Below are positions 42,764-51,557 of a stretch of 64,000 nucleotides of DNA, one piece after another (positions within the stretch are counted from its first letter, which is position 1; every line of letters starts with the position of its first letter). The stretch spans positions 372,001 through 436,000 of the forward strand of contig NZ_JACXZA010000003.1 in NCBI RefSeq assembly GCF_014779765.1, in the 5' to 3' direction. Origin of the DNA: Paenibacillus terricola (GTDB lineage: Bacteria > Bacillota > Bacilli > Paenibacillales > Paenibacillaceae). The translations under genes were made by a program, and so were the position numbers. The notes below the pieces were generated by a model. It was not told the DNA's origin and made no database searches. It worked only from the letters and a program-made list of their open reading frames with translations.

Positions 42764-43357
42764 TCATTGCAACAATTGCAATCGATATAGATTCGTTTCA
42801 TGAACTCGTGAGAATCGTTCCCTTATATTCGCTTTGTCCTCCCCCGTGTAATGCGCGAACACATGGACGGGATATAACTGAGGAATTCGGGACTCAATGG
42901 AGCCCTTTAGCTCCTTGCCCCCATCCATATAGACTTGGAGATAGGACTCAACCCACGTAAAGCCCATTCTCAGATACCAGTCCTTCACCCATGGATCGTC
43001 GCGCGTCCAAGCCTCAAGATGCTGAGTGCCTAACTTTTGGGCCCTATCAATCGCTTCTACCAACAAAGAATGACCTATTCCTCTCCGTCGATAATCGGGA
43101 TGTACAGCGATATGCCAGATCATTCCGCCGACTTGCGAGCGATTCGAGCATACACTTCCTGGCGTTGTTTCAAATTCGATATCGATTAACCCCACAATCT
43201 CTTCGCCGTCCAGCGCGACCAATTCGATTGAAGGATTGGAATAGCGCTCCTTGTTTTTCAACACATGATCGTAATAAGCCGTATCAAGGAATGCAAGAAC
43301 TCTGCATCGCAGCCAGCCTGTTTCGTCTTTTTTCTCATACGGTCGAATGTGCATCAT
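42764..43357 (-). CDS. GNAT family N-acetyltransferase
   Basis: A 197-residue acetyltransferase with MHIRPYEKKDETGWLRCR start, MIWHIAVHPDYRRRGIGHSL (acetyl-CoA loop) and WYLRMGFTWVESYL. The ATG overlaps the formamidase stop (TGATG), behind AGGAG, so the two are translationally coupled. Substrate unknown. Confidence 0.88.
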   Translation of the reverse strand: MMHIRPYEKKDETGWLRCRVLAFLDTAYYDHVLKNKERYSNPSIELVALDGEEIVGLIDIEFETTPGSVCSNRSQVGGMIWHIAVHPDYRRRGIGHSLLVEAIDRAQKLGTQHLEAWTRDDPWVKDWYLRMGFTWVESYLQVYMDGGKELKGSIESRIPQLYPVHVFAHYTGEDKANIRERFSRVHETNLYRLQLLQ

Positions 43358-44307
43358 CAGACTCCTGACACCCGTAACGCTTCATGCTTTATGCAGGCAT
43401 GTACGCCTTTGATGCCATTTACGATTTGCGTAATTCTTAGATCAATGACAGCGCTTCCCAGAGCCATTGCATCAACCCGATGAATACCGTATTGCTCCCC
43501 AAGCAGATCCAGCATGCCGTCCAGCGCCTGAACGGCAGCCTCATTCAAATCTTCATGAAAGCCAAACGTTATCCACTCGAGCGGCGTTCTCGCCCGGGGC
43601 ATCGGTATAGACATCTGATCATGGATATAAAAGGTTAAATCCACCAATTCCATCGGACATTCGATCGCCTGACAGCTAACCTCCCCGTCTCCCTGCAAAG
43701 CATGACCATCGCCTACGGAGAAGAGCGCTCCTTCAACAGGGATTGGCAGGTATAAAGAGCTGCCTTCGGTCAACTCTTTGCAATCGATGTTTCCCCCGCA
43801 GATTCGAGGAGGGAATGTCGAGTGAATGCCAGGCTCATCCGGCGGCATTCCCAATACACCCATAAAAGGTTTCAAATCAACCGAGAACATTCGATCTCCG
43901 ATTGTCGTTTGCCCGATCATTTCCTGAACATCCAGTTTCCAATCTAATGTGATTTCATTGTATTGCGTTAAATTTAGTTTCTGGTTTTGCCAATTAGGCC
44001 ATTGACCGGCAGATGTAAATCCGCAGGCTTCCGGAACCAGATTGTTGATTTGAACTTCAAGCGTCATTCCGGGCTTAGCGCCGTGGATATAGATCGGACC
44101 GCACAAAGCATGACCCATATCTGTTTCGCGATTTCGTTCCGGGAACTTCATTCTTTTCTTATTGGTTTGACAATAATATCCCCAGCCTCCGTCGAGGGTT
44201 TGGAATTGCACGGAATCGCCGGAGTTGATCGTTAAAGCAGGTTCTATCTCTCTTGAAAATGAGCCATGCAGCGTGCTTCTTTCTGCTCTGAGCTTATAGA
44301 TTTCCAT
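43357..44307 (-). CDS. Acetamidase/formamidase family protein
   Basis: A 316-residue hydrolase of the FmdA/AmdA family, which cleaves formamide or acetamide to ammonia and the acid. Conserved blocks: GHALCGPIYIHGAKPGMTLEV, PPRICGGNIDCKELTEGSSLY, SVGDGHALQGDGEVS. Length is normal for the bacterial family and no signal is present. Ribosome site TAGGAGG. First gene of a three-gene cluster with an acetyltransferase and an M23-like protein; the link between them is not obvious. Confidence 0.92.
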   Translation of the reverse strand: MEIYKLRAERSTLHGSFSREIEPALTINSGDSVQFQTLDGGWGYYCQTNKKRMKFPERNRETDMGHALCGPIYIHGAKPGMTLEVQINNLVPEACGFTSAGQWPNWQNQKLNLTQYNEITLDWKLDVQEMIGQTTIGDRMFSVDLKPFMGVLGMPPDEPGIHSTFPPRICGGNIDCKELTEGSSLYLPIPVEGALFSVGDGHALQGDGEVSCQAIECPMELVDLTFYIHDQMSIPMPRARTPLEWITFGFHEDLNEAAVQALDGMLDLLGEQYGIHRVDAMALGSAVIDLRITQIVNGIKGVHACIKHEALRVSGV

Positions 44308-44513
44308 CGGTCCTCCTAAATGACCTGGCTTGAATGCGCATTGTCATCTCTATACTTGTTTCCTGATGCTGCACACCTATATTTAAGACCTTATCACATC
44401 AGATACTTACAAATATACCCATGAATATATAGTAAAAATAAATAGATTTAAGCCCTGTAAACCAACAGGAGCCTGAGGCAGGAATATGCCCCAAGCTCAC
44501 GCTAAATCATTCT
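44308..44513. other. Intergenic region upstream of the formamidase gene
   Basis: AT-rich; should contain the formamidase promoter. No structured element was recognised. Confidence 0.4.
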
Positions 44514-45397
44514 CTATCCGCTCAACAGCTTCTTGTATAATCGTAAGACGGGCTGATTCAAATACGACATCTCTTCCCGCAGCAATCTCATACCGTGTTT
44601 CATATAGAATCGGTAGGCACGCTCAAATTGGATCTATGAGACATGCTAGTCGGCTTGCCAATGGTTTGCATCATGGCTCCGATCACGCGAAGAAGCACCT
44701 CCGCTTGGAAGCCGATTCGGTATCCACCTCTGCCATTCTCGAGGAAGCCGGAATCTATGAGTGCTTGAACGACCTCTTCATTACCATCATCCAATGCATG
44801 GGTACGATTTCGGAGGTTATCAACTGCTGCTCTGCCAGAGAAGAAGAAAGGATGCTGTGACATTACAGCCGTCAATGCGCGATCCCAGCCTTCCGGGAAC
44901 AGGTCGAACGGCATAGTGTCATCTTGAAAACATGCTTGTGTTTCCTTCAGCACATCAATGGATAGGGTGCAGAATAGCTTGCCACTCCACCATAACGTGA
45001 TTCCTTCGGGTCCGGCATGGACGAAACGTTTTTCATCGGACGTTGGCTCTCCCTCCAACACTGCCTTGGTATGCACCCGTGAAATATCATCGAACATATT
45101 AAACAAACGAAAAGCCATGTCAATACTCTCGCTAGGCTCTAGCTTACGTATTCCCGCTTCCAATGACGGGATATAACGGCTGACGCTCTCCTCCGCGTCG
45201 GCTCCGAGCAAGTAGTCCGTCGTGCAATCGAGTGCCCGGGCAAGATCCACGAGCAGTGTCGTATCCGGCAGCGAGTCGCCATTTTCCCACTTGGATACCG
45301 CTTGACCCGATACGCCTAATTGCTGACCGAGCTGCTCCTGTGTCCATCTTCTACGATGCCGAAGCTCGGCGATTCGCTGACCTAATTCCTTATCCAT
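44514..45397 (-). CDS. XRE-family regulator, C-terminus probably frameshifted
   Basis: In the present frame it encodes 265 residues ending at 44600: an N-terminal Cro/CI helix-turn-helix (RIAELRHRRRWTQEQLGQQL, VSGQAVSKWENGDSLPD) and a C-terminal effector domain. Just before that stop a second frame carries about 40 protein-like codons to 44514 (FERAYRFYMKHGMRLLREE...LYKKLLSG), which would extend the helical C-terminus. Loss of one base near 44625 would explain both. As it stands, the last ~12 residues (SNLSVPTDSI) are probably not native. DNA binding should be unaffected. No target operon can be named; the ABC exporter pair lies next to it. Confidence 0.7.
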
Positions 45398-45580
45398 CCT
45401 TCGTCACTCCATTCCTGTATTCATCATAATTGAGCCGGAACCGAGGTTGCCACCAGCTTCGTTGCTCCCGAGTAGATTATATCCACCGATAGGAATTGAA
45501 GGTATGGAGGCGTAATTGAGCTGTCCAACTGTCGGTTGTTTTTTTCTATTTCCAGTTGAATCGCGCATCTATTGAATGCA

Positions 45581-47380
45581 CTAGTTGTACCACTGCGACT
45601 GCATCGCCCACAGCTGCGCATACTCGCCATTCTTCGCAACAAGCTCATCGTGCGAACCCTGCTCGACAATCCGCCCATCCTGCATAAGCAGGATCCGATC
45701 GCAAAAGCGGGCGAGCCCTAGCCGATGCGACACGATGAAAGCCGTCTTGTTCTGCGAAGTCGCTAGAAATTGGCGGAGCACATCCGATTCCGCCTTCGGA
45801 TCCAGCGCCGAGGTCGGCTCGTCCAGCATGGCGATTGCCGCTTCGCGCATATAGGACCGAGCGATGGCAAGCTTCTGCCACTGACCGCCGGACAGCTCCG
45901 TTCCCCCGCTGAACTGCTTGGTCAGCAGCGTATCGTAACCTTGAGGAAGGCCGGCAATGATCTCGTCCGCGCCGCTTCGTACTGCAGCATCTTGAATCAA
46001 GCCGCCATGCTGTAATTCCATCACATTGCCAAAGCCAATATTGTCCCGGACCGTAAATGCATAGCGATTGAAATCTTGAAATACGACGGCCATTCGGCGG
46101 CGAAGCTCAGCCATATCTATTAGCTGCAAATCTGTATCCCCGAAACGGATTACCCCTTCTGTCGGCTGGTACAGGCCTGCCAGCAGTTTCACCAGCGTCG
46201 TCTTGCCCGAGCCATTCTCCCCGATGAGTGCGATCCGTTCACCATCGCAGAACGTACAACATACATCCTGCAGTGCATCGCGGTCAGTCTGCGGGTATCG
46301 AAAGGAAACATGCTCCAGCACGAACGAGGCTTGCTCGGACGGTTGTTTCGCAGTGGTGGCGGGCTCTTCCTCCGGACCGAGAAGCATATAGTCGAAGAAA
46401 TCGCCGATTCGCAGCAGGCTGCCGGATACTCTGCTGAAGCTATCGAATACACTGCGAATGCCTGCGCTTACCCCGCCTAACGCAACGAACATGGCGGCGA
46501 ATCGCCCCTCGTTCAGCGAGCCGTTCAATACCGCAGCTACGCACCATGCGATGCCGCATGAAACGCCGACTACGCCTAAAGAGTAGAGCAATACATGCTT
46601 GACGTTATTGCGAACGGACAACCGAAACTTCGCATCCTCCACCTGCCAGAATAGCCCCTGCCACCGACTGTGCAGCCAATCCGCCAAACCGAAGGTACGC
46701 ACCTCCTTCGCCGCCTCGCGAGATCGCATGATGCCGGCATAATAGTTGCGCAGCCGAACGTCTGGAATCTGTTCCTTCTCCAGCTGGAACAGCTTTTGCA
46801 CCTCCAGCCACTTCATAATCGGTGACGGCAGCGCCGTAATCGCAATCGCGAAGAAAAGCCACGGATTCCACCAGAGTACAACCGCCGAGATCGTGAACAT
46901 GTTGAAAGCCGATCGAACCATGTGAAACAGGTCATAGGAAATATTGAGCATGAATCCCGGCTCCGTTACCGAACGGGCCCTGCCCAGCAGATCATGAAAA
47001 TCGCTTCGTTCGAACACCTCCAACCGAAGCCGACTCGCTTTGTCCTGCAAATCCTGCAGGAGCGATTCCTCAAGTTCAAGGCGAACCTTCTCTTCTTGCA
47101 ATGAGAATAAAGGCCATAAGGAATTATTGATTGCCGCCAGCCCCAAAGTGACGGCTAGCCAGAAGAACAAAGCGGATAGCGGATCGGTCTGCTGATAAAC
47201 TCCGATGGCAAGATTCGCGATACGGCTGACCAGTATGACGTTCATGCCAGTGAGCAGCGAGCCAAGCAATTGAATGACGAATAGTCCTGCTACTCTCCGC
47301 ATATCGATCCGAAGCATCCAGACGATATATTGCATCAGCAGCCTGTACGACGATTGCTTTCCATTTAATCTCTGTACCAT
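45581..47380 (-). CDS. ABC exporter half-transporter, downstream partner of second pair
   Basis: A 599-residue type IV exporter half with six hydrophobic segments and a full ATPase: Walker A IGENGSGKTT, Q-loop VVFQDFNRYAF, signature TELSGGQWQKLA, Walker B IAMLDEPTSALD, H-loop VSHRLG. ATG 47380 was chosen because AGGAG lies 8 bp upstream; it overlaps the previous gene by 16 bp. Likely heterodimer with the 47365-49227 product. No dedicated cargo, peptidase or immunity gene is visible. Confidence 0.9.
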   Translation of the reverse strand: MVQRLNGKQSSYRLLMQYIVWMLRIDMRRVAGLFVIQLLGSLLTGMNVILVSRIANLAIGVYQQTDPLSALFFWLAVTLGLAAINNSLWPLFSLQEEKVRLELEESLLQDLQDKASRLRLEVFERSDFHDLLGRARSVTEPGFMLNISYDLFHMVRSAFNMFTISAVVLWWNPWLFFAIAITALPSPIMKWLEVQKLFQLEKEQIPDVRLRNYYAGIMRSREAAKEVRTFGLADWLHSRWQGLFWQVEDAKFRLSVRNNVKHVLLYSLGVVGVSCGIAWCVAAVLNGSLNEGRFAAMFVALGGVSAGIRSVFDSFSRVSGSLLRIGDFFDYMLLGPEEEPATTAKQPSEQASFVLEHVSFRYPQTDRDALQDVCCTFCDGERIALIGENGSGKTTLVKLLAGLYQPTEGVIRFGDTDLQLIDMAELRRRMAVVFQDFNRYAFTVRDNIGFGNVMELQHGGLIQDAAVRSGADEIIAGLPQGYDTLLTKQFSGGTELSGGQWQKLAIARSYMREAAIAMLDEPTSALDPKAESDVLRQFLATSQNKTAFIVSHRLGLARFCDRILLMQDGRIVEQGSHDELVAKNGEYAQLWAMQSQWYN

Positions 47381-49227
47381 TGTGCCTGCTCCTCCCACAT
47401 GCGCGAATAGATGCCGCCAGCCGTCAGCAGCTGTTCATGCGAGCCTTCTTCTGCGATGACGCCATCGCTGAGCACAAGTATACGGTCCGCAATGCGTGCC
47501 GATCCAAGGCGATGACTCACGATAAATACCGAACGGTCTCGCATAATCGTCATAAAACGGGCATACAGCTCAGCTTCAATCTTCGGATCCATTGCAGCTG
47601 TAGGCTCGTCCAGAATGAGAAGCTGCGACCTGCGCATTAATGCCCGGCTTAATGCAATGCGCTGCCATTGACCGCCGGATAGACCGACGCCGCCATCCAT
47701 TACATGTCCGATCGGCTGCTTCCAGCCCTGCTCCATTCGGCTACGCACCTCATCGGCGCCCCCGATCGCAGCCGCCGCCTCGATCGCGGATAAATCCGCG
47801 CCGCCATCATTACCCAAGCTCGCAGGTTGTCCGATTCCGACGCTCTCAGCAAGCGTAAGCTCAAAATTATAATAGTCCTGGAACGCGGCGGTTACATTGT
47901 CGCGAAGAGTATTCCGAGTGATATCCGCATAGGGAATCCCATCCGCCGTTATCGTTCCGCCATCTGGCTCATAGAGACCCATTAATAGCTTGACCAGCGT
48001 GCTCTTGCCAGCGCCATTAACTCCGACAAGCGCGATATGCTCCCCTGGGCGAATATGAAGCGACACCTCCTTCAGAATCGGATCTCGTTCCGGATAGCGG
48101 AAGGACACTCGATCAAGCTTGATGCCTGATCTCATTGGAAGAGGGAAGGCCCGCTTAAGGTTGCGCTTGTGGCTATCGTCATTCATCTGGACAGACGTGC
48201 CTGACTGAAGAAACTCTCGTACGAAACCGGCCTCGCCGGCTCCTTGCAGCGCCTCACGAATCCCATACAAAACGCTGTGATAGGCTTCGAAATAGCTATA
48301 GGAGGCTTGGAAGACCGCTACGAATAGACCGACGGTCATGCTGCGATCCGCTAATTGATAGGCTGATGCGAACAGGATGACCGCCATTGCTGCCAGGTTG
48401 ATCCAATCGCTCGGAATTTGCAGGAAAGTAATAGTCCTTCGAACAGCAAGCGAAGCCGTGCGAACATGATGGCGACGCTCGCGCCAGCGACGCTGAAATT
48501 CTGTACGCAAGTCAAGCAGCCGCAGCTCCTTCTGCTCCTTGCGGCCCGTCAGCAATCCGCTGACATAGTCCGCTTTGCGCTGCTCCTCCGTCTGAGCGTA
48601 CGTAACATCCATCCACAGCTTCTCCGACTTGCCTGCCAAGAATAGAGTAGGAATCTGTATAACGATCAACAGCGGAGGGAGCCATGGCGATATGGAAGTG
48701 AAAAACAAACTGATCGTAATCAGCTGCACCAGATGCTGCGTCGCCCAGAGAAGATAATGCAGAATCCTGCTGATTTTATTCCCAGGATCATCCGACCGAT
48801 TAAGCAAATTGGAAGTTTCGCTATCCTCCATCTTAAGCAGCGGCATCTCCGCCGCAAGCTTTAATCGCTCCGTATCCAGAACGTAATTCAACGATTGATT
48901 CATTCGAAGCCTGATCGGCTCGCGAACATGATACATCACATCAAAGGTCAATAGGGAGAAAAACAGCATCGCACAAAGCCATGGGATAAGCTTATGCAGC
49001 TCGGCAGTTCCCTGACCAACTGCTGCAATTGTGCCGTTGATCAGGTGCTGCGTAATGTACACAAGAGCAGCAGGCGCGCAACCTTCCACGATCGAGATGA
49101 TCAATAAAGTTACCGCAAGTCCCGGCTTTACCCGAAGGATCTGCCTCATCGCCCATCTGATATGCTTCAGCATCTGTCGCAGATTTAGCAGCATGCTCAT
49201 GAATTCCATATATCTGCTTGAAATCAA
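47365..49227 (-). CDS. ABC exporter half-transporter, upstream partner of second pair
   Basis: A 620-residue type IV exporter half: membrane part (about 20-330), Walker A VGVNGAGKST, signature VGLSGGQWQRIA, Walker B LLILDEPTAAMD, H-loop VSHRLG. TTG 49227 was chosen because GAGGTGAT stands 6 bp before it and the protein then starts close to the conserved region; an ATG 25 codons upstream lacks a site. The motif wording (SGGQWQ) matches its partner and differs from the 29.6-33.2 kb pair (SGGE), so the two pairs are separate lineages rather than a recent duplication. Confidence 0.9.
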   Translation of the reverse strand: MISSRYMEFMSMLLNLRQMLKHIRWAMRQILRVKPGLAVTLLIISIVEGCAPAALVYITQHLINGTIAAVGQGTAELHKLIPWLCAMLFFSLLTFDVMYHVREPIRLRMNQSLNYVLDTERLKLAAEMPLLKMEDSETSNLLNRSDDPGNKISRILHYLLWATQHLVQLITISLFFTSISPWLPPLLIVIQIPTLFLAGKSEKLWMDVTYAQTEEQRKADYVSGLLTGRKEQKELRLLDLRTEFQRRWRERRHHVRTASLAVRRTITFLQIPSDWINLAAMAVILFASAYQLADRSMTVGLFVAVFQASYSYFEAYHSVLYGIREALQGAGEAGFVREFLQSGTSVQMNDDSHKRNLKRAFPLPMRSGIKLDRVSFRYPERDPILKEVSLHIRPGEHIALVGVNGAGKSTLVKLLMGLYEPDGGTITADGIPYADITRNTLRDNVTAAFQDYYNFELTLAESVGIGQPASLGNDGGADLSAIEAAAAIGGADEVRSRMEQGWKQPIGHVMDGGVGLSGGQWQRIALSRALMRRSQLLILDEPTAAMDPKIEAELYARFMTIMRDRSVFIVSHRLGSARIADRILVLSDGVIAEEGSHEQLLTAGGIYSRMWEEQAQWYRD

Positions 49228-49412
49228 ACGGATATCACCTCGTACAGGAAATAGAAATATCAGAGAGTGTAACCTATCCAATAACTGCCAACAACCTGTC
49301 AACGCGTATATTAAAACCCCCTCGGTAAGTTGTGTATAACCTTAGCCGCTACCTACCTCTAGTGGATGCTCATTTCGTTTTCTTGCATCGTACGTTATCG
49401 CCACAAATAGAA

Positions 49413-49437
49413 AAAACAACTCGAGAGGAGTTGTTTT
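49413..49437. terminator. Hairpin with A/T tails
   Basis: AAAACAACTC and GAGTTGTTTT form a perfect 10-bp stem in the space between the exporter pair and the sugar transporter genes. It would work as a terminator in either direction. Confidence 0.45.
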
Positions 49438-49496
49438 CGTCATTTATATGCATTTATGCAATACACTTTATCGCTGTTGATCAAGGCGCAGAACAA

Positions 49497-49536
49497 AAGG
49501 CAAGGATGGGCTGTCTTTAAGCCCACTCCTTGCCTT
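49497..49536 (-). terminator. Intrinsic terminator of the LplABC-type operon
   Basis: AAGGCAAGGATGGGCT and AGCCCACTCCTTGCCTT form a long stem; the minus strand continues TTTTGTTC. It lies 33 bp after the last permease gene. Confidence 0.8.
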
Positions 49537-49568
49537 GCGTCATCGTAATGATAGTCAGTGACTACTCC

Positions 49569-50471
49569 CTACTCCTTCACGCTTCCGAGCTGCATGCCAT
49601 GCACGAAATACTTCTGCAGGAACGGATACACGACGAGAATCGGCAAGGATGCAACGATCGTGATGGACGCCCGAATCGACATCGGAGTGACCATGTTGTG
49701 AACGGCGCCAGGATTGCTGCTGTTTGCGACGGATGGGTTACTGTTCGAGAGCGATGCAGACGACAGAAGCTTCATAAGCTCGTACTGCAGCGTACTCAAG
49801 CTTTGCTTGGAAGATGCGTAGATGAACGTATCGAACCAAGAATTCCACTGCCCAACGGCGACGAACAGCGCCACGGTAGCGAGAACCGGCTGACAGAGCG
49901 GCAGAATGATCGAGAAGAATGTCCGGAAATCTCCCGCGCCGTCCACTCTTGCCGATTCGATCAGCCCTTCCGGCAGCGTCTGCATATAGGTTCGAATGAC
50001 AATCATATTGAAAGCGCTGATCAAACCCGGAATGACATAAACCCAGAAGCTATTCAGAAGATGGAGATCCTTCATCAGGAAATAGCTTGGGATGAGTCCT
50101 GCATTGAAATACATCGTCAATACGACGAGGATCGTAACCGGCTTGCGGAATACATACTCCCTGCGGCTGACCGCATAAGACAACATGGAAGTCAGAAATA
50201 AGCTGAGCACGGTAGCGATAAGCGTTCTCGCCACCGATACCCAGAAGGCGTGATAGAGCGTTCCGCCCGCGAATACCGCCTTGTAATTCTGAGACGTCCA
50301 TATGCGAGGCCATAGATAGATGCCTCCGCGAACCGTATCGTTGCCGGCGTTAAACGATACGGCCAGCGTATTCAGAAAAGGATACAGCGTAACGACCGCA
50401 AGCGCGATCATGAAGACGGCGTTGAACGTGTTGAAGACAACCGGTTCCAGCCGAAGCGTTCTCGTTCTCAT
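49569..50471 (-). CDS. Carbohydrate ABC permease (LplC/YtcP type)
   Basis: A 300-residue permease with six membrane segments. The EAA-loop region GLIESARVDGAGDFRTFFSIILP is typical of the sugar group. C-terminal YFVHGMQLGSVKE is characteristic of LplC/YtcP-like proteins. AGGAGG 8 bp before ATG. With the permease encoded 13 bp upstream and the lipoprotein it forms an oligosaccharide importer; such systems borrow a shared ATPase (MsmX-like), and indeed no ATPase gene is present here. Confidence 0.93.
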   Translation of the reverse strand: MRTRTLRLEPVVFNTFNAVFMIALAVVTLYPFLNTLAVSFNAGNDTVRGGIYLWPRIWTSQNYKAVFAGGTLYHAFWVSVARTLIATVLSLFLTSMLSYAVSRREYVFRKPVTILVVLTMYFNAGLIPSYFLMKDLHLLNSFWVYVIPGLISAFNMIVIRTYMQTLPEGLIESARVDGAGDFRTFFSIILPLCQPVLATVALFVAVGQWNSWFDTFIYASSKQSLSTLQYELMKLLSSASLSNSNPSVANSSNPGAVHNMVTPMSIRASITIVASLPILVVYPFLQKYFVHGMQLGSVKE

Positions 50472-50484
50472 CGGTTTGTCCTCC

Positions 50485-51456
50485 TCAAATCAATCGATCT
50501 TCGCCAAAGCGTTTGGCTATCGTGTTGGCAGCGAATATCAGCGTAATGCTGACAACTGTCTTAAAGATGCCGGCGGCGGTTGCGAGCGAGTAGTTGCCAA
50601 TCTGCAGGCCGTATTTCAGTACGAAAATGTCAATCGTCTGCGACCAGTCAACGACGACGCCGTTGCCGAGCAGGTACTGCATTTCAAAGCCGCCAGCGTC
50701 CATAACCCAACCGAGGTTCATGATCAGCAAAATAATGACGATCGACTTGATTCCCGGTAAGGTGATGTGAAGCATCTTCTTATATCGGTTCGCCCCGTCG
50801 ATCTCAGCCGCTTCGTAGAGCGAAGGATCAATGGACGTGATAGCCGCCAAGTAAATAATTGCATTCCAGCCCACTTCCTTCCATACGTGGGAAACGCCTA
50901 CGATTCCCCAGAAGTAGTGCGGTTTACTGAGCCACATGATCGGCTCGTGAATGAACCCAAGCTTCATGAGAACTACGTTAACAATACCGCCGTCTACAGA
51001 CAGCGCATTCGCAACGATGCCTGTTACGATAATCATCGAAAGAAAGTGCGGAAGGTAGGAGATGGTCTGTATCGAACGTTTGTACAGCTTGTTCTTGATT
51101 TCATTAAGCAGTATGGCAAATACGATCGCGGTGACAAAGCCGAGCACCAAATTGATGAGGCTCATACCGATGGTGTTGCGTAACACCAATAGAAACGTAT
51201 CGTCTTTAAACAAGAATTTGAAATGCTTGAAGCCAACCCATTCCTGCTGGGAGAAAGGTGTCCCGGGCCGCCATTTCTGAAACGCCATCGTCCAACCCCA
51301 GATAGGGTAGTAAGCAAATAACACAACATATAACAGTATAGGCAGCGACATCAGCATCAGCTGCTTCTGGCCGCGCATCCGTTTGAATAGGGACGATCTT
51401 GGTGCGGCAGTCATCGCAGCCGTCTTGGATGGTATGGCTTTCGGGGCGCTCGCCAT
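50485..51456 (-). CDS. Carbohydrate ABC permease (LplB/YteP type)
   Basis: A 323-residue permease with six membrane segments and a cytoplasmic N-terminal extension. LPILLYVVLFAYYPIWGW and the EAA loop DPSLYEAAEIDGANRYKKMLH are diagnostic of the LplB/YteP group. ATG 51456 follows AGGAGG by 8 bp; an ATG 12 codons earlier has no site. Confidence 0.92.
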   Translation of the reverse strand: MASAPKAIPSKTAAMTAAPRSSLFKRMRGQKQLMLMSLPILLYVVLFAYYPIWGWTMAFQKWRPGTPFSQQEWVGFKHFKFLFKDDTFLLVLRNTIGMSLINLVLGFVTAIVFAILLNEIKNKLYKRSIQTISYLPHFLSMIIVTGIVANALSVDGGIVNVVLMKLGFIHEPIMWLSKPHYFWGIVGVSHVWKEVGWNAIIYLAAITSIDPSLYEAAEIDGANRYKKMLHITLPGIKSIVIILLIMNLGWVMDAGGFEMQYLLGNGVVVDWSQTIDIFVLKYGLQIGNYSLATAAGIFKTVVSITLIFAANTIAKRFGEDRLI

Positions 51457-51557
51457 CGTTCTCTCCTCCTGTCTCTCTTCCGGCAAGGACATATAACGTC
51501 AGTTACGGAAAGCATCGGCCGTTCGTCGATGCTTTCCGCAACGTATCGTTTCCTTCG

